A stretch of DNA of 64,000 nt from assembly GCA_009599575.1 (NCBI GenBank), contig VWND01000007.1, positions 1,373,501-1,437,500 of the forward strand, given 5' to 3'. The translations under genes were made by a program, and so were the position numbers. Shown here piece after piece: positions 14,811 through 26,835 of the stretch. Position 1 is the stretch's first letter. Every line of letters begins with the position of its first letter. This stretch comes from Blumeriella jaapii. Taxonomy: Eukaryota > Ascomycota > Leotiomycetes > Helotiales > Drepanopezizaceae. A model generated the notes under the pieces. The model was not told the DNA's origin, did no database searches, and worked only from the letters and a program-made list of their open reading frames with translations.

Positions 14811-16759
14811 CTACGAATTCCTCATCATCCTTCCCAATCCCTTGATCTTCTCCCACAAACCCACTCCGTACCCGATCTCGACCACCGCCCTCGTGAACTC
14901 GTACCCTTTCCTCGTGTCCGGAATCGGGTAATGTATCTGGCTTGGAATAGCAGTCTTGATGCCCGCCCAGAAGAAGCGATCTTCACAAACCGCTTTGATG
15001 TTGCACATTCCCCTCAGGCCTTCTTCGCCTGCGAACCTGCCGTACCCGCTCCCGCGCTGACCGCCAAAGGGGAGCTGGACGGCGTAGTAGACGGCGAAGT
15101 CGTTGACGGCTACCATGCCAGTCTTGAGATGCTTGATACACGCATCAATAGTGGAGCCAGGCTTGCCGAAGACAGAGGCTCCGAGACCAAAGTCAGGCGT
15201 GTTGGCGATGCGGCATGCGTCTTCGGCATCTCTGGCTTTCATCAGCACACAAATGGGACCAAAACATTCCTCCTTCGCGATGGCCATCTCGGCGGTGACA
15301 TCGATGAGGAAGGTGGGCTGGAAATAGTGGCCCGAATGGTGGACTGGGTGGTTCAACCTGTAGCCACCTGCAAGCAAGCGAGCGCCGTCTTTGACCGCCG
15401 ATGCGATAAGTTTCTCGAGTCTGTCGAATGAAGCGTCAGAGATCATTGCCCCGACGTCTACTTGAGCGTCCTTTGGTGCATCAAGAGCTGATCCCACTCG
15501 AAGAGCTTTGATCCGTGGCTCAAGCGCCCTCACAAGCTTTTCATAGACCCGTGGGCAGGCAATGATGCGCTCGATCCCAATGCAGTTCTGACCAGCTGCT
15601 TGGAAGGTCCCCCGGAGAAGAATTTCAACGATTCGTGTAAGGTCATTTTCTGCAGAATCTAAGATAATCGCAGCATCCTTCCCACCTAATTCGGCTACCA
15701 CAGGCGTCAGTGACTTGGCAGCGGACGCTGCAACCAACTTCGCAACAGGTCGGCTACCAATGAACGTAACGTGAGAGATGGATGGATGAGAAGTAAGATA
15801 ATTCGCAGTCTGAGGCCAAGTCGTAACAACCTGGACAAGATTGGGATTGTGACCACAAACGTGTAGAGCACCCTTCACGATAATTGAAAAGTAGGAGCTG
15901 CTCCACGCCGTATTCTCTGATGCCTTAACGATGATGCCGTTTCCAGAGAAAATCGCGGATATTATAGGTCCAATGAGGTTGTGAAAAGGATAATTCCAAG
16001 ACACCAGAGCACATACCACGCCGAGAGGCTCGTAGACAACCATGTTCTTCTTATAGATCATAAGAAGGTTCGTGGGCCTACCTTCGGGCCTCAGAGCCTT
16101 CTCTCCGTGTCTCAGAGTCCAGCGGAGCTTTTCGACTGTCACCAGAATCTCTCCAAGCGTAGCATCGATCATAGTCTTCCCCGAGTCCAAGCATGCAACC
16201 CGGCAGATGTCTTCCTGGTTGTCCAGTATGAATCTGAGCAAGCATCGAAGAACTTGTCGTCTTTGTGTAAAGGTAGTTTCCTTCCATGTCTCCTGCGCCA
16301 ATTGGGCTTTCTCGATTGCCCGGTCGATACCCTCGGGTGTAGCAGGATTCACGAGGCCCAAGAACTCGCCAGTCGCAGGAGCATAACATTGTATAGCGGT
16401 AGAACCATGAGACTGCCAAATGTCAGCGTGCTGCTGCAGCCCCCGTCATCTGGACTCCGTACCTTGATAGATGGGGTTTCCATAATTGTGCCATCTCCTG
16501 GAGGATTGGGCACGTCAATTGTGTACTTGACAATCTTCTCTCCGTCTCCACTAAACCAAGAAAAGAATCTAAGCCCAAAGTACAGCCAGACTCCCACGAA
16601 GGACAATGCTCCGGCTGCACAACAGACTAAGTACCACCATCTGTAGATTGTAAGTCCCCAAGCATGCACTTGCAATTGAAGGTCTATTCCTTACACTTCG
16701 TCATCCGACATCCCATCAAGATAGAATCCTCCCCGTTTCGCAGGAATTTGACCCGTCAT
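14811..16759 (-). CDS. Membrane-anchored aldehyde dehydrogenase (Msc7-like)
   Basis: This is an NAD(P)-dependent aldehyde dehydrogenase. Three exons in coding order 16759-16695, 16640-16463 and 16412-14811 give 614 aa. A short cytosolic N-terminus (MTGQIPAKRGG) leads to a transmembrane segment (about residues 23-48, WWYLVCCAAGALSFVGVWLY), then the ALDH fold. Catalytic marks are visible: VSWNYPFHN, the general-base Glu in VAELGGKD and the nucleophile Cys in GQNCIGIER; ECFGP follows. The N-terminal anchor and about 610-aa length match the fungal Msc7/ALDH group on ER or related membranes, not soluble ALDHs. A start inside exon 3 would lose the anchor and about 95 residues. The physiological aldehyde is unknown. 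Confidence 0.9.
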
Positions 16760-17633
16760 TGCGCTGGTTTCGTGTCTATTCTTGCTGGATCTTACAAAGT
16801 CTCTCAGCCTCGTCCAAAGGGGCAGCCTGCAGGTTGAATTGGCGGTTGTCTGAGTATAGAAAGCCAGCTAGTATGACTGCATCGCGAGTGAAGGCAAGCT
16901 TTGGAGCGGCGGGAGAACCGGAACAATTTTGAGCTGAAGCTTCAATGTTTCGTCCATCTATACTCCTCGTGCGTACAGAGGAATTGCGGAGGAGGCTCGA
17001 CATTTTTCTAATCTAGGGTAAGTCGATCCCTGCTAGCGCTGTCAGGTGAGAGGCCTTCTGATGCGTCGAGAACAAGGTCGGTACATGTTTGCGATGAATA
17101 TAGAATTTGATCAAGTCGCGCGAAACATAGGGGAACCTCATTACTTGTTGATTTCCTGAATGTAAGAGTCCGTAATCCATCGAGTCCTTATCACATGATC
17201 CCAACAACCGTCTTTCCGTAATCACAGCGCAGACGGATTCAGTTCCTCTCGAGAGTCTGCTCGCAACTGATATGTGAAGCTCAATCGGCCTGAAAAATGC
17301 AGCGGTCTAGGGATGGATGAAAACTCCTACAAATTGGCTCATTTGCTTAAGAGGATTTCAGGCCTGGGCTTCGTCACTCAACGGGTTTAATGATGTCAAA
17401 GAAAATGCGATCATCAGGTAGGCTTTCCGCAGGCGACGGAATCGATTGATTTCATTGGCAAGGGAATGGTTATTTTGCAAGGCTCGGGGGTACTGTGTTG
17501 GCGACCAAAAAGAAGTCATGTCACCAGAAATTCAGAATGGGTCCTGAGTTTGTTTAATGCCACCCGCGCTTTCTCCTTGGTCGGAGAACTATTTACACTA
17601 GTACAGACATAGGAGAGAATCCGAAGGAGTCGT
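16760..17633. other. Intergenic, no gene seen
   Basis: The upstream region of the aldehyde dehydrogenase gene and the 3' flank of ATP7. Short frames only; no repeat or RNA gene was recognised. Confidence 0.45.
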
Positions 17634-18423
17634 CTACAAAATGGAAAGGTCGCCGAATTTCTCCTGTAAAGACATTAGAGACTTGTTCAAGATCAAGACA
17701 TGTAAGTTTGACGGAACGTACCTTGTAGCCTGGTACAGACCAGCGTCCCTTGGAAACAAGTTGGGAGGTCTTCTCATCAATATCTGGGCGAGCAGCGGCA
17801 ACTTCGTCCTAAAGGTACAGACAAGATTAGCCCGGTATGATGCATCCTGCCCTACAGCAGTACTTACCACAGTGAGATCCTCAAACGGCCTTGCCGTCTC
17901 AATGTTCTTCAGCGTTGCCTCCAAATCCTTCAACTCCAACTCCACCCGTCCCTTGGTCTCCTCAGCATTTTTGATAGCCTGTGCCTCGAAGGCCTCAATG
18001 GCTTTAATCTGTCTGCCAACATCGTAGGTCGCGGGCTTGAATGTGCTGAAGTGTTTCTCGATCTCATCGACCACTGCCTGGTTCTTCAGAATGCTGCGGT
18101 AGTGCGCGAAGTCGACCTTGGACGGCTGTTCGGAAAGGATTTGAACGCGGCGGCGGGCATCGTCATTGCGCTTCTTGAAGGCTTGGAGGGAGGCGGCAGT
18201 TTGGCCTCGGAGACCTAGGGATTGGGTAACCTTTGCCCAGTCGAGCTTGAGAGCTGCACTTCGCTGGAGGACAGGATATGTTAGCTGAGGTACTGGAGAG
18301 GAGTTGCAGACTTCGAGACAATTCGGAGAGAATCCTTCCTCGCAACTTTGTTTAAAAGCAGGGAAGAGCCTCTGATATGTATTCTGGGGTCGATTGAGCG
18401 ATTGAACTTACTCCGACGGCCAT
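17634..18423 (-). CDS. ATP7: Mitochondrial ATP synthase subunit d (peripheral stalk)
   Basis: The product is a peripheral stalk subunit of F1Fo ATP synthase on the matrix side of the inner membrane. Four exons in coding order 18423-18412, 18263-17868, 17808-17722 and 17663-17634 give 174 aa, the same length as yeast Atp7. The first exon encodes only MAVG; the last encodes EKFGDLSIL. The body is helical and charged: [52 protein letters not shown]. Introns are 148, 59 and 58 bp. A 12-nt first exon followed by the longest intron is common in fungal genes for mitochondrial proteins. It forms a same-strand housekeeping block with EGD2 and RPL14. Confidence 0.95.
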
Positions 18424-18888
18424 TGTGATGTGATTGGGAGGAATGGGGATTGGAGAGTTATGATGCGTTGAATGGTCGTTCAATTCTGACAGCTCGGCGG
18501 CGGATTAGCGTAATGCCACGTGATCCGAAGAAACATCACGGCTCGCACGGGCAAGACAATAAATAGATAAGCCTTCTGAGCTTGTGAACATGGTCGGATC
18601 TAGTTGGACCTGGTTGGGTCTCTGTCTTTCTTTCTGAAGAATCTAAAACATTTGTAGTCTCAAGGTTGCGCTTCTCGGCGTAGTGGCTGGGTCATTGGAC
18701 ACTGTTTAATGCACGAGAGAAGGCAAGGTCAAGAATCAGTAAGAGACGAAAGTAAGCAGTCTGAAGTATGTGATTGCAAGGTCACGGATGCTTTTCAGAA
18801 TACAGATCCTCGGGAGAAGTCTCATATCCGTCGGATCTTTCCTCCACCAGCCAAGTCCATCCCTAAACCCCATGACAAGCTACATACC
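18424..18888. promoter_or_regulatory. ATP7 upstream region / EGD2 3' flank
   Basis: The 465-bp interval contains no recognised gene. The ATP7 promoter must lie here. No distinctive motif was identified. Confidence 0.4.
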
Positions 18889-19739
18889 CTATATGCTTAG
18901 AGCCATGATAGAGTTGACAATGTCATTGTCGTTCTCCTTCAACGCCTTGATAGCCTTGTTTCGTGAAACGTTGGCTTGGGTCATGACCAATTCAATATCC
19001 TTGTCCTCCAGGCCGGTAGCGTCGACCTCTTCCCCGTCGTCATCCTCATCGTCCTTCTTGTCATCAGCCTCAATAGCCTTGCCCTTGCCGTGGTCGTGTC
19101 CGGAGTGGTCGTGACCAGCATGATCGTGGCCAGCGTGGTCGTGGGACTCTTGGGCAGCGAGTTGTTGAGCAGCGGAAGCTTGAGCTTGGGAGTTGAGATC
19201 CTCGATTTTAGCCTCACCAAATACACTGGCATCTCGTTAGTTGTAAATCAATAGGTTTTGACATAGTAGCTTTACATGTAGGTGTTGCTGTTTGGGGACT
19301 TGTAGACTTCGGGTTGGTTGATGACGAAGAGAATCTGGGAGGATGATAGAAATTAGTAAGAGTTCATAAATCGATTCCAGTTGGAGCTTCCAGAATGACC
19401 AGCAGATTCATCGCAGCATCTGCGACTTCCAATGCTGCGCCCACCATGCCATATTGACCTGGCGGACTCAGTTGGAATTCGGAATTAGCGGTCACTCACG
19501 TTCTTTGGGCGTCTCAAAGTAACACGAGTGATGCCAGGAACCTTGATAAGGCCGAGCTTCAGGATTGACTTGCGCGCCTTCTTCTCATTGCGGGAGTGGA
19601 CGATTTGACCTTCGGCGGGAATTCCAGACTCAGCAGCCTCTCCCTCAGATTCAGAGTCGGAAGATCCGTCATCCTCCGCAGTGACGTTCTTGGTGGCGGG
19701 CTCATCATCTGGGAGCTCTTCGATGCGTGAGTTCGACAT
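18889..19739 (-). CDS. EGD2: Nascent polypeptide-associated complex subunit alpha
   Basis: This ribosome-bound chaperone subunit heterodimerises with NAC beta at the exit tunnel. Three exons in coding order 19739-19500, 19334-19276 and 19225-18889 give 211 aa. The acidic N-terminus (about 1-45) precedes the NAC domain (about 50-110: [29 protein letters not shown], continuing [13 protein letters not shown] and [13 protein letters not shown]). A linker contains a His-rich repeat ([15 protein letters not shown]) and an acidic run. A C-terminal UBA domain follows (about 172-211: [20 protein letters not shown], ending SIMALSI). Introns are 165 and 50 bp and both fall inside the NAC domain. The His-rich linker could bind metal; that is inference. 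Confidence 0.95.
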
Positions 19740-20369
19740 GTTGTGTGGTACGTCTACTCTCGAGGAATTAGCTGTTGTGACGGGGAAGTGTTGTTGTTGA
19801 TTTTCGAAATTTGCCTTGTGCGTTTCCCCCCGCAGATGCTGTAGCGGCTCAAGGACCAATAGTGAGAATCTGCCACAGGGTCTGGCACGAGATGCATTTG
19901 AATGCACGTACCTGGTGATGTGAAAGGTGAGGTGAGGTTAGGTGTTCAAGTTGCCTCCTACCGTCTGGGAAAACTTTTAGGGCTACGATTTCGGTTACTT
20001 GTGATTTAGGCCCCCGGAACGGGTCGATCTGCGAGCATTGGCAAGGCTACGAGTTCACGATTACGAGACCTCAGTAAAAGAATAGGTTTTATCATGATAT
20101 TGATTTCGAATTGAAATCTTCTCCGTTTCACTGCCCAGTCACATTTCGGCTTGCTACCTTTGGTGCTGGAATGTTTTCAACCCAAACCGCATCTAGTTGC
20201 AGAATATCTACACAGACCAGTGAGGATGAAGGTACTTCAATTTCTGTTTGAAGTTCCTGTGCTCTGACGCCTGTCAAATTTTGACGGTAGGATACAAAGC
20301 TTCCATGGAAGCAAAAGAATCCAGCAACCCAATGCAGTCCTAATCGCAGCCCCGGCCCCAATTATCCCT
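19740..20369. other. EGD2 upstream region / RPL14 3' flank
   Basis: 630 bp without a recognised gene. The EGD2 promoter and leader are expected next to 19740. Confidence 0.4.
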
Positions 20370-20868
20370 CTAAGCCGCAGCCTTAACCTTCGCCAACGCC
20401 TTTCGGACCTCGAAGCGTTGTTGCTTTCTCAATCGCATGACTTTAAATCGCTCGAAATCCGTGAGTGCCTTTCTTCGCTCCTTCTGGCTGCGCTTCTTGG
20501 CCCAAGCACTCTCCTGCCACTTCGCCTCGATACCCTCCTTCGCCCAGTGTGCCTTGACTACACCAGTGCGCGAACCGCGAGGTAGCTTATCCAGAACCAA
20601 GGGAGTGAGGACGACGTTGGACAGGGCGATGGATTGACGGGGAACGGCGGTCTTGGTGTCTGTTGATGGTCCGTCGATGAGAGCCTGTAATTCAATCAGT
20701 CCTTGCACTCCTGACTTCTAGAGACCCGGATTTTGCACGTACGCGCTTGTGGTCAATTATCTCGACGATCGCAGCCAGCTTTCCCTCAGCAGGTCCCTCA
20801 GCGATGAGAACGACTCGGCCGACTTCGACCAGTCTCCATGACGATGCCTTGATCTCTGCGTCACCCAT
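20370..20868 (-). CDS. RPL14: 60S ribosomal protein eL14
   Basis: This is a component of the large cytosolic ribosomal subunit. Two exons in coding order 20868-20743 and 20684-20370 give 146 aa. The KOW-type fold opens with [18 protein letters not shown] and [11 protein letters not shown]; the C-terminus is basic and helical ([24 protein letters not shown]... ending AKVKAAA). The 58-bp intron follows codon 42. Length and sequence match fungal eL14. The upstream bases to about 21100 probably include a 5' untranslated leader, possibly with its own intron; I could not place one with confidence. Confidence 0.95.
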
Positions 20869-22013
20869 TGTGGTTGGTTCTGTGGAGAACTGATTAGTTG
20901 AAGGTCTGAAGGTCCGGAGAATACTGTGAAGACGTACTGGGCGGGTTTGTCGTGAGGTTTGTCGATTGCTTTAGAGTAAATTGTCGCAGAGGTTGGGTTT
21001 GTGGGCAAGGCTCGCCTAAATTTCCTGTGGTTCCCGTTAGCGCAGAACTAACTAAAAGCGGGGCCTGAAGAACTTCAAAACTTTCGCGAATTTCCTCAAC
21101 AACCAAAGAACAAAACCACACCCTCAAGCTTCTCTTCCAACGACGGTATTGCTTCCATCCTTATCGACTGTAAGTCTCTTCACACTCTCTACACTTTTCT
21201 TCCACTTTCACATGATGATATAATTTGCGATCGACCTCGTTTGGTGGCTCCCTCGCCGGGGATGCTAGATCACTCGTTAGGATGAGATTCATTCTTACAT
21301 ATACTGAACCCTTCCTTCCATCCACGAGCACATATTGTTTCTTTGCGAAGACGTCTTGCTGACCCCTCGAAGAACTCCTAGGACTTGGGCCTTGTGCCTC
21401 GCATCTCGCAAACCACATCCGCAAGCCTGGATCCTTACGAACATAACACGGAGGCAATGGCATAAACTTATGGTAAGCTCGGCTTTTCTCTTAGCAGCGC
21501 TACCAATCCCCGACATGAGCAATGAATGAAAGAAAACGCACTGAAAATAGTGAACTCTCTGGAGTACTGAACATATTCTAACCAAGATCTCTGAGCTCTC
21601 ACATCATAAGGCACAAACTCTTCTACAGAAGCCCACAGACATTTTTCTGACTTTCAGTTACAGGGTGCCTATACCATCCCACATCGTTACATGGATCTCG
21701 TTGCTCGCTACCACCGGAGGAAGCAGATGTCCTATCTTACACGTGTGAGGTATAACAGTGGGTACAAGGTTTCCTTAGCTCTTTCATACTCAGTGTAATC
21801 AATACCAATGAAATCCGTCCAATACAACCATGAATCTTTCTGGCACCAGGCTTTGTTTGATAGTTTTCCGTCTTGTGCTTGTTCGCCGGTTCTCATTGGA
21901 CCCGGATCGTCGTTATTTTCTTATGGGATCCAGAAGTTCTCAAATGATCGTGTCTCCAATGCCTCGAACTTTCTCCATCTACATGCTCGAGATGAGGCTA
22001 CTTCCCATCCAAA
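20869..22013. other. Intergenic, no gene recognised
   Basis: 1.1 kb between the RPL14 start and the 3' end of the RID-like gene. CT-rich sequence at about 21120-21200 could be leader of RPL14 or of an unrecognised transcript. Short frames on both strands have no family resemblance. Confidence 0.4.
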
Positions 22014-25000
22014 CTACTCAATCAAATCTGGTCCCTCTACCCCGTCCTGGCGTTCCAAGTCCCGTTTCAAACTCCCAAACAACACTTTCGCCACGATGGG
22101 CGGCACCGCGTTGCCAATCTGCCTTTTGACGTATTTCCCACCAAACAGATGCTTTGGTGGGAATCCCTGCAAACTGGCATATTCTCTCAAGGTCAAGTCC
22201 CGCGTACCAGACGGATGATAGTTCTGTCCACCCGTAGTCGTCATGGCTCGAGGCAATATCTTGGTGCTATCCCACGGCATCCGGTAGCGCTCGGGAGCCC
22301 AGGTCACGGACGCGATGTCGTGGTCAGCGGCATTGCGCGGGATGGAGGCGAGGACTTTTTCCACGGATACGTGAGGTGGGAGGGTGTGCGGTGGGCCAGA
22401 TTCAACGGGGGAGTGTGTTGGGTGTGGTATTTGGGGGAGGGGTTCGCCCGGACTGTGGTTTATTAATCGCCTTCTCGAGTCTTTGCTGCAGTACACTGTC
22501 ACTCGACTTACCAAGAAGCAATGATGATCAGCCTCTGGCGTCGTTGGGGCAGTCCCTGGTATCAAGTCAGCTCTGCAGCAACAAGAGGGCGATACCAGGG
22601 AGAACATACCCACTGCGCCAACGGTACAATAGCCCATCTGACCGAAAAATCATGCGTAGTAAACATCTGGATCAGCGCGTTGAAATAGAACCTGAAACGC
22701 GCACGCAATCCCAAAAGTCTGCTCCAGCGTCACGACCCTCGCCCGGCTAATCTCGATCACTTCTTGCACCGCGAAAAGACTGGCAGTGTTCATCTCGTCG
22801 TCCGCGCTTTGGATCGTATGAGCCGGTGAGAAGAATTGACATGGGGGAGAGAGATGAAGTATGTCCACTTTCATGACGTCGGGATTGGCGTGAGTCTTTG
22901 AGAGCTTGACAAACTCGTGGGCTGGTAGTTCATGGCAGTGCGCGAAGGGGAAATTCGCACGCCAGGTTAGACAGGCGTTTTTGTTGAAGTCGAAGCTCCA
23001 TTTCAGGCGCAGGCCAGCCATGACTGCACCTCGTGAGGAACCACCGCCGCCACAGAAGGCATCACCATAAGTATATGTCTGGTAGGCGGTCCTGATCACC
23101 GGTGGCTTGGGTTCCTGCGATTCTTGGGGTAAATCAGAGTCCGGAAGGGCGGGGTCGAAACTGACGAGGTCGATCATCTTTGGAAGCTCCATCGACAAGT
23201 CGATTGTCTCGGGAATAAGTGGCTGGACGTTGACAGGATCAGATAGACCATCGTTTGTCTCTGACATGTGTTCCTCCCTAGTCTCGAGGCTCATTCTCGC
23301 CACGCCTTCCCTGGTTTCTTCCACCTCATCTGGCATTTGACAGCGGATACGCTTGGGTGGTGGCTCGAGAGATCTTGATTCAACCAGATCAAGGTCGACA
23401 GCACTATGTTTCCGCTTCTTCCCATTTCCTCGAACGCCATTGTTGGGTACGGCGTACGACTGATCATCGTCTAGGTCAGTATTGTGGTGGGCTTGGTAGT
23501 CGACATCTTCCTGTGCGGGCGTACTAGGTGAATCGATTGAGACCTGACCTAGACTGCCTGGTACCACAATGATTTCTTCGGGATCTATACCGGGTCGGTA
23601 GGACCCTCCAAGTATGGTCTCGCCACGCCAAAGCGTCCGGGCATCCTCGTTGGATATCCCGAAACCCGGAGTACATTCGTCGGCCTGCAGCCGTTTCAAC
23701 GACCTCTCTTTGAAAACATTGTGTTCTCGGTCCCCAGCAGATGCATACGTACACATGTACATCCACCGCACAGTTAAGCCCCCGTCCTCAGCCGCACGTT
23801 CCTTGTCTTGAAATTCCTCCAAGATTATATTCCTGGCCAGCGGAAACTTCTGGTTTGTGAAGCGGACACTTCGAACTCGGACGATCTCTTCGAGAGACAC
23901 TTCCACAGTGCTTTGTTCCAAGGGTGCTCGAGGATCATCTAAATCCACTTCCAAGAACAGCGCGAGCTCGTTCAATTTTTTTTCGAGGAGACCATTCAAA
24001 TCTCTGGCTCGTTGAAGTAGGTGGCCTCGGATTCTGACCTCTTGGGTTTCACTGTTTCGCAGAATAGTTTTGATGCGTATCAGGCTCTCATCTTTCAACT
24101 GGACGGTTTTGTTGGCCTTCAAGGTGATGCTGTCCAGGCATGTCGTGCTTTCGATTCGTTGCCATGCGCCGACGATGGTGGGATTACGCCGCTTATAGTG
24201 AACTACCTTCATGACTTTCTTCCTGACTCGCCTTCTTTTCTCTTCCTCCTCATAGGCATCTTCAATTCGCAAAATCTCGACCTCGTCTTCTTCGAGATCA
24301 ATGATTTCGCCTGGCCTGAATGGGGTCGCGCCTTGCCCCGAGCAGGGGCTCCTGGGGTTTGGGCTGTGTTCTACTAGCATTGGCACAGTAGGGCCTACAT
24401 CTTCAGAGTCGAGGATTCCTTTACTGCCCTGCATTCTTGGCCTAGCAATCGCTGAGCTCCAGAGACTGACAGCCCTCATGTGCCGGTCGAAGGCTCTCGA
24501 TACCCCACGAGGGTCTACCTCTGATACGACCTCATCATCGAGAGGGATTGGATCTTGGTAAGTACCGCTGAAAAATTTCGGATCCGATCTGGGAGATAGA
24601 CATCGTGAATGTGATCGAGGGTTACCGAGAGATTCCGACCTAGAATGGAAGCATGAATTGGCACTTGTGGATTTAGATGCTTGGGAGGTCCAGTTCGGCC
24701 ATCGAAACGTCGAGTTGATGCTAAACTCTGTGTTTTCAGAGCTGCAAGAGCTCACTGTCTGGATTCCTTGAGATGTGCTTCGCGTGTGGGAAGTGGCGGA
24801 GGCGTTTGATGGAGCAAAAGCAGGAATGTACGGTGTGATCCCGATGAACCTTTCCGCGGGCGTTAGCCCAGTTGGAGGAGGCACTAAATTTGCCAGTCAT
24901 TATAACACCCAAGTATCTGATCGATCCTCATCGACAGGAGAGATCGTTCGTGTGACAGGATATAGTGGGCGCGATATAGTTCACTCACTGAATTCAATGA

Positions 25001-25121
25001 TCTCAACGTCTCCTTCGTCATCTTCGTCATTGCTTTGGTCGTCGTCATCGTCAATAACCACAACATCTTGGTCATCGTCATCTTCGATTATCACAACATC
25101 TTGATCCGTGAACGGAGCCAT
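22014..25121 (-). CDS. rid: RID/Masc1-type cytosine-5 DNA methyltransferase, with apparent frameshift
   Basis: Homologue of the fungal methyltransferases needed for repeat-induced point mutation (RIP) or premeiotic methylation. Exons in coding order: 25121-24989, 24883-22610 (containing the frameshift), 22555-22512, 22452-22014. The N-terminus is acidic (IIEDDDDQDVVVIDDDDD). A BAH-like region (roughly residues 255-430) follows. Catalytic motifs: I (DAFCGGGGSSRG), IV (SPPCQFFS, near 22832-22852) and VI with EQT (22717-22725) in place of the usual ENV, which points to the RID/Masc1 class. Later blocks are PLAQWGLPQRRQRL, the target-recognition region and the final GFPPKHLFGGKYVKRQIGNAVPP. Between motif VI and FRFYFNALIQMF the frame shifts by one base near 22697-22707; no plausible intron repairs it. 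As read, translation stops soon after motif VI. Confidence 0.85.
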
Positions 25122-26835
25122 GGGCAAGACGTTCAGGGAAATGTGAAACCGGGTTGCGAAAAGAAGGATACGGCTTGAATCTTCACTTCGCTTCTGCAAG
25201 TTTCGTCGGTCTTGGTTAGCAATCATAACTAGTAGAGTATGGACCTATCAGTGTCAAGATAGTGCCCTGTACCTGTAGGATTTTGAAGTTGCGGCTAAGA
25301 CTCTTCTCGCTGCAATGATGGAAAACTTGCCTATGTAACGATTTTGCCAGCAATGAGAAATTGCCGGTCAAGAAAGAGATTCAAACTATTTCAGAAGATC
25401 AACTTTGGAGGGGTCTACTGGATTATATCCCATGGAGGCTTTGTTATTTTCCCGCTCAACAGCAAACTTAGAAATGTGTAACACAACATCTTGTTGCGAG
25501 GTGCTTGTTTTTTGAGATTGGGGGAGGGCATCAACGGAGGAGATTTGATCCAGGAGCTATGCATAAACCTCTTCAGGTCAAATATCCGATGTATCTTTTG
25601 TGTAGATACAGGGTGTCCGCAGTAAACTTGATATTAGTGAACAGAAGCGTAACAATGTGCTTCACTGTTGGTCTTTGTATGCCGACTGCAGACACAAAAA
25701 AAGAGAAAAGGAATGAAATGAAATGAGCAATGAAAAGTTGGGAATCCCTTCTAAGGATTGCTTAGTATAGAAATGGAGGCATAAGAGAAGAATTTTTGAC
25801 ATGGAACAAGGTGATAACAGCTCACATGGAGAAAGAATCCCAACCAACAGCTCAAACAGCTGTTCACCTCTACAGAACAAGCACTTCGAGCTAACCAGTC
25901 AGCTGTTCTAAGAACATGATATAAATGGTGGATCAATCTAGGTGAAAGACTCAGGATGTAGACCCTCCGATCGGGTGATGATTTGCAGTTCGAGTATAAA
26001 TTGACAGCTGAAGAAAGAGGAGAGGTTGCATGAGGTATATACTGTATGTACTACATACTGTACATGTGCTGTACAGTGAGAGAATTGACTACAGCATCGG
26101 AGACACGGCGGAGAATCGCCGAAGCCACAGTGCCAGGAAAATGTCCAACACAAAGCACAGCCACGTGTGCGTGAATACTGCATGCAGAATTACTTCGTCC
26201 TATTTACGAAATCATGCAAGACAAAACAATTCATCAATGTCAAGACAATACCAGGAGTAACAAGCATGCCTTGCCTCCCCGTTGTTGCTCGAAGCGCATC
26301 GAATGAAAACGGCTTGGCATCGGTCTTGGAGCTAGGGTTTAGCCGAAATCGGGTCGAGAATTTTGTCTTGGACTTTTGACCGGAGAGAAAATTCAAACTC
26401 ACAAAATGTTTTCACCGGCTTCAGGATCTCTCACAACCAAAGCGCAGGACCAATCTGGGGCTCTTGCTCCCTCTTGATTGATTGCCAGGCTAGCACTTTC
26501 TTTTGCCCTCGGTCTCTAGTCTAGAGACGCCCTTCTTCCACCAATTCACTAGCCAGTCCTGCAGAGTGAGTGCCCCTCTTCCTCCTCCAAATTCACTGAT
26601 ATCACAGCGCTGGGTTATTATGATGAGCGCAATTTTTTAAAGATGTAAGTTCAATCAAGTACAGAGAGAGTTCCAACTGATTCTGCGCAGGTTAGACTTC
26701 CTATTCAACCTGAGGACAAACATTTCGACTGAATAACCCTACCCGACCTTACTAGCTTAAGCTTTGCTTCGAAAACCGTCTGCGACCAAGCTGATCCGTG
26801 ATTGTAGCAGTTAGCACACCTCGCAGATCGACAAT
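25122..26835. other. Intergenic, no gene recognised
   Basis: 1.7 kb between the divergent RID-like and ADE4 genes. A cluster of GTAC-type palindromes lies at 26037-26083 (TACTGTATGTACTACATACTG and neighbours). The rest shows only short frames. It must contain both promoters. Confidence 0.5.

Noticed and set aside
22693..22705. A 13-bp intron that would restore the RID frame (GTGCGCGTTTCAG)
   Set aside because: Far below the minimum length for spliceosomal introns; a frameshift is the simpler reading.
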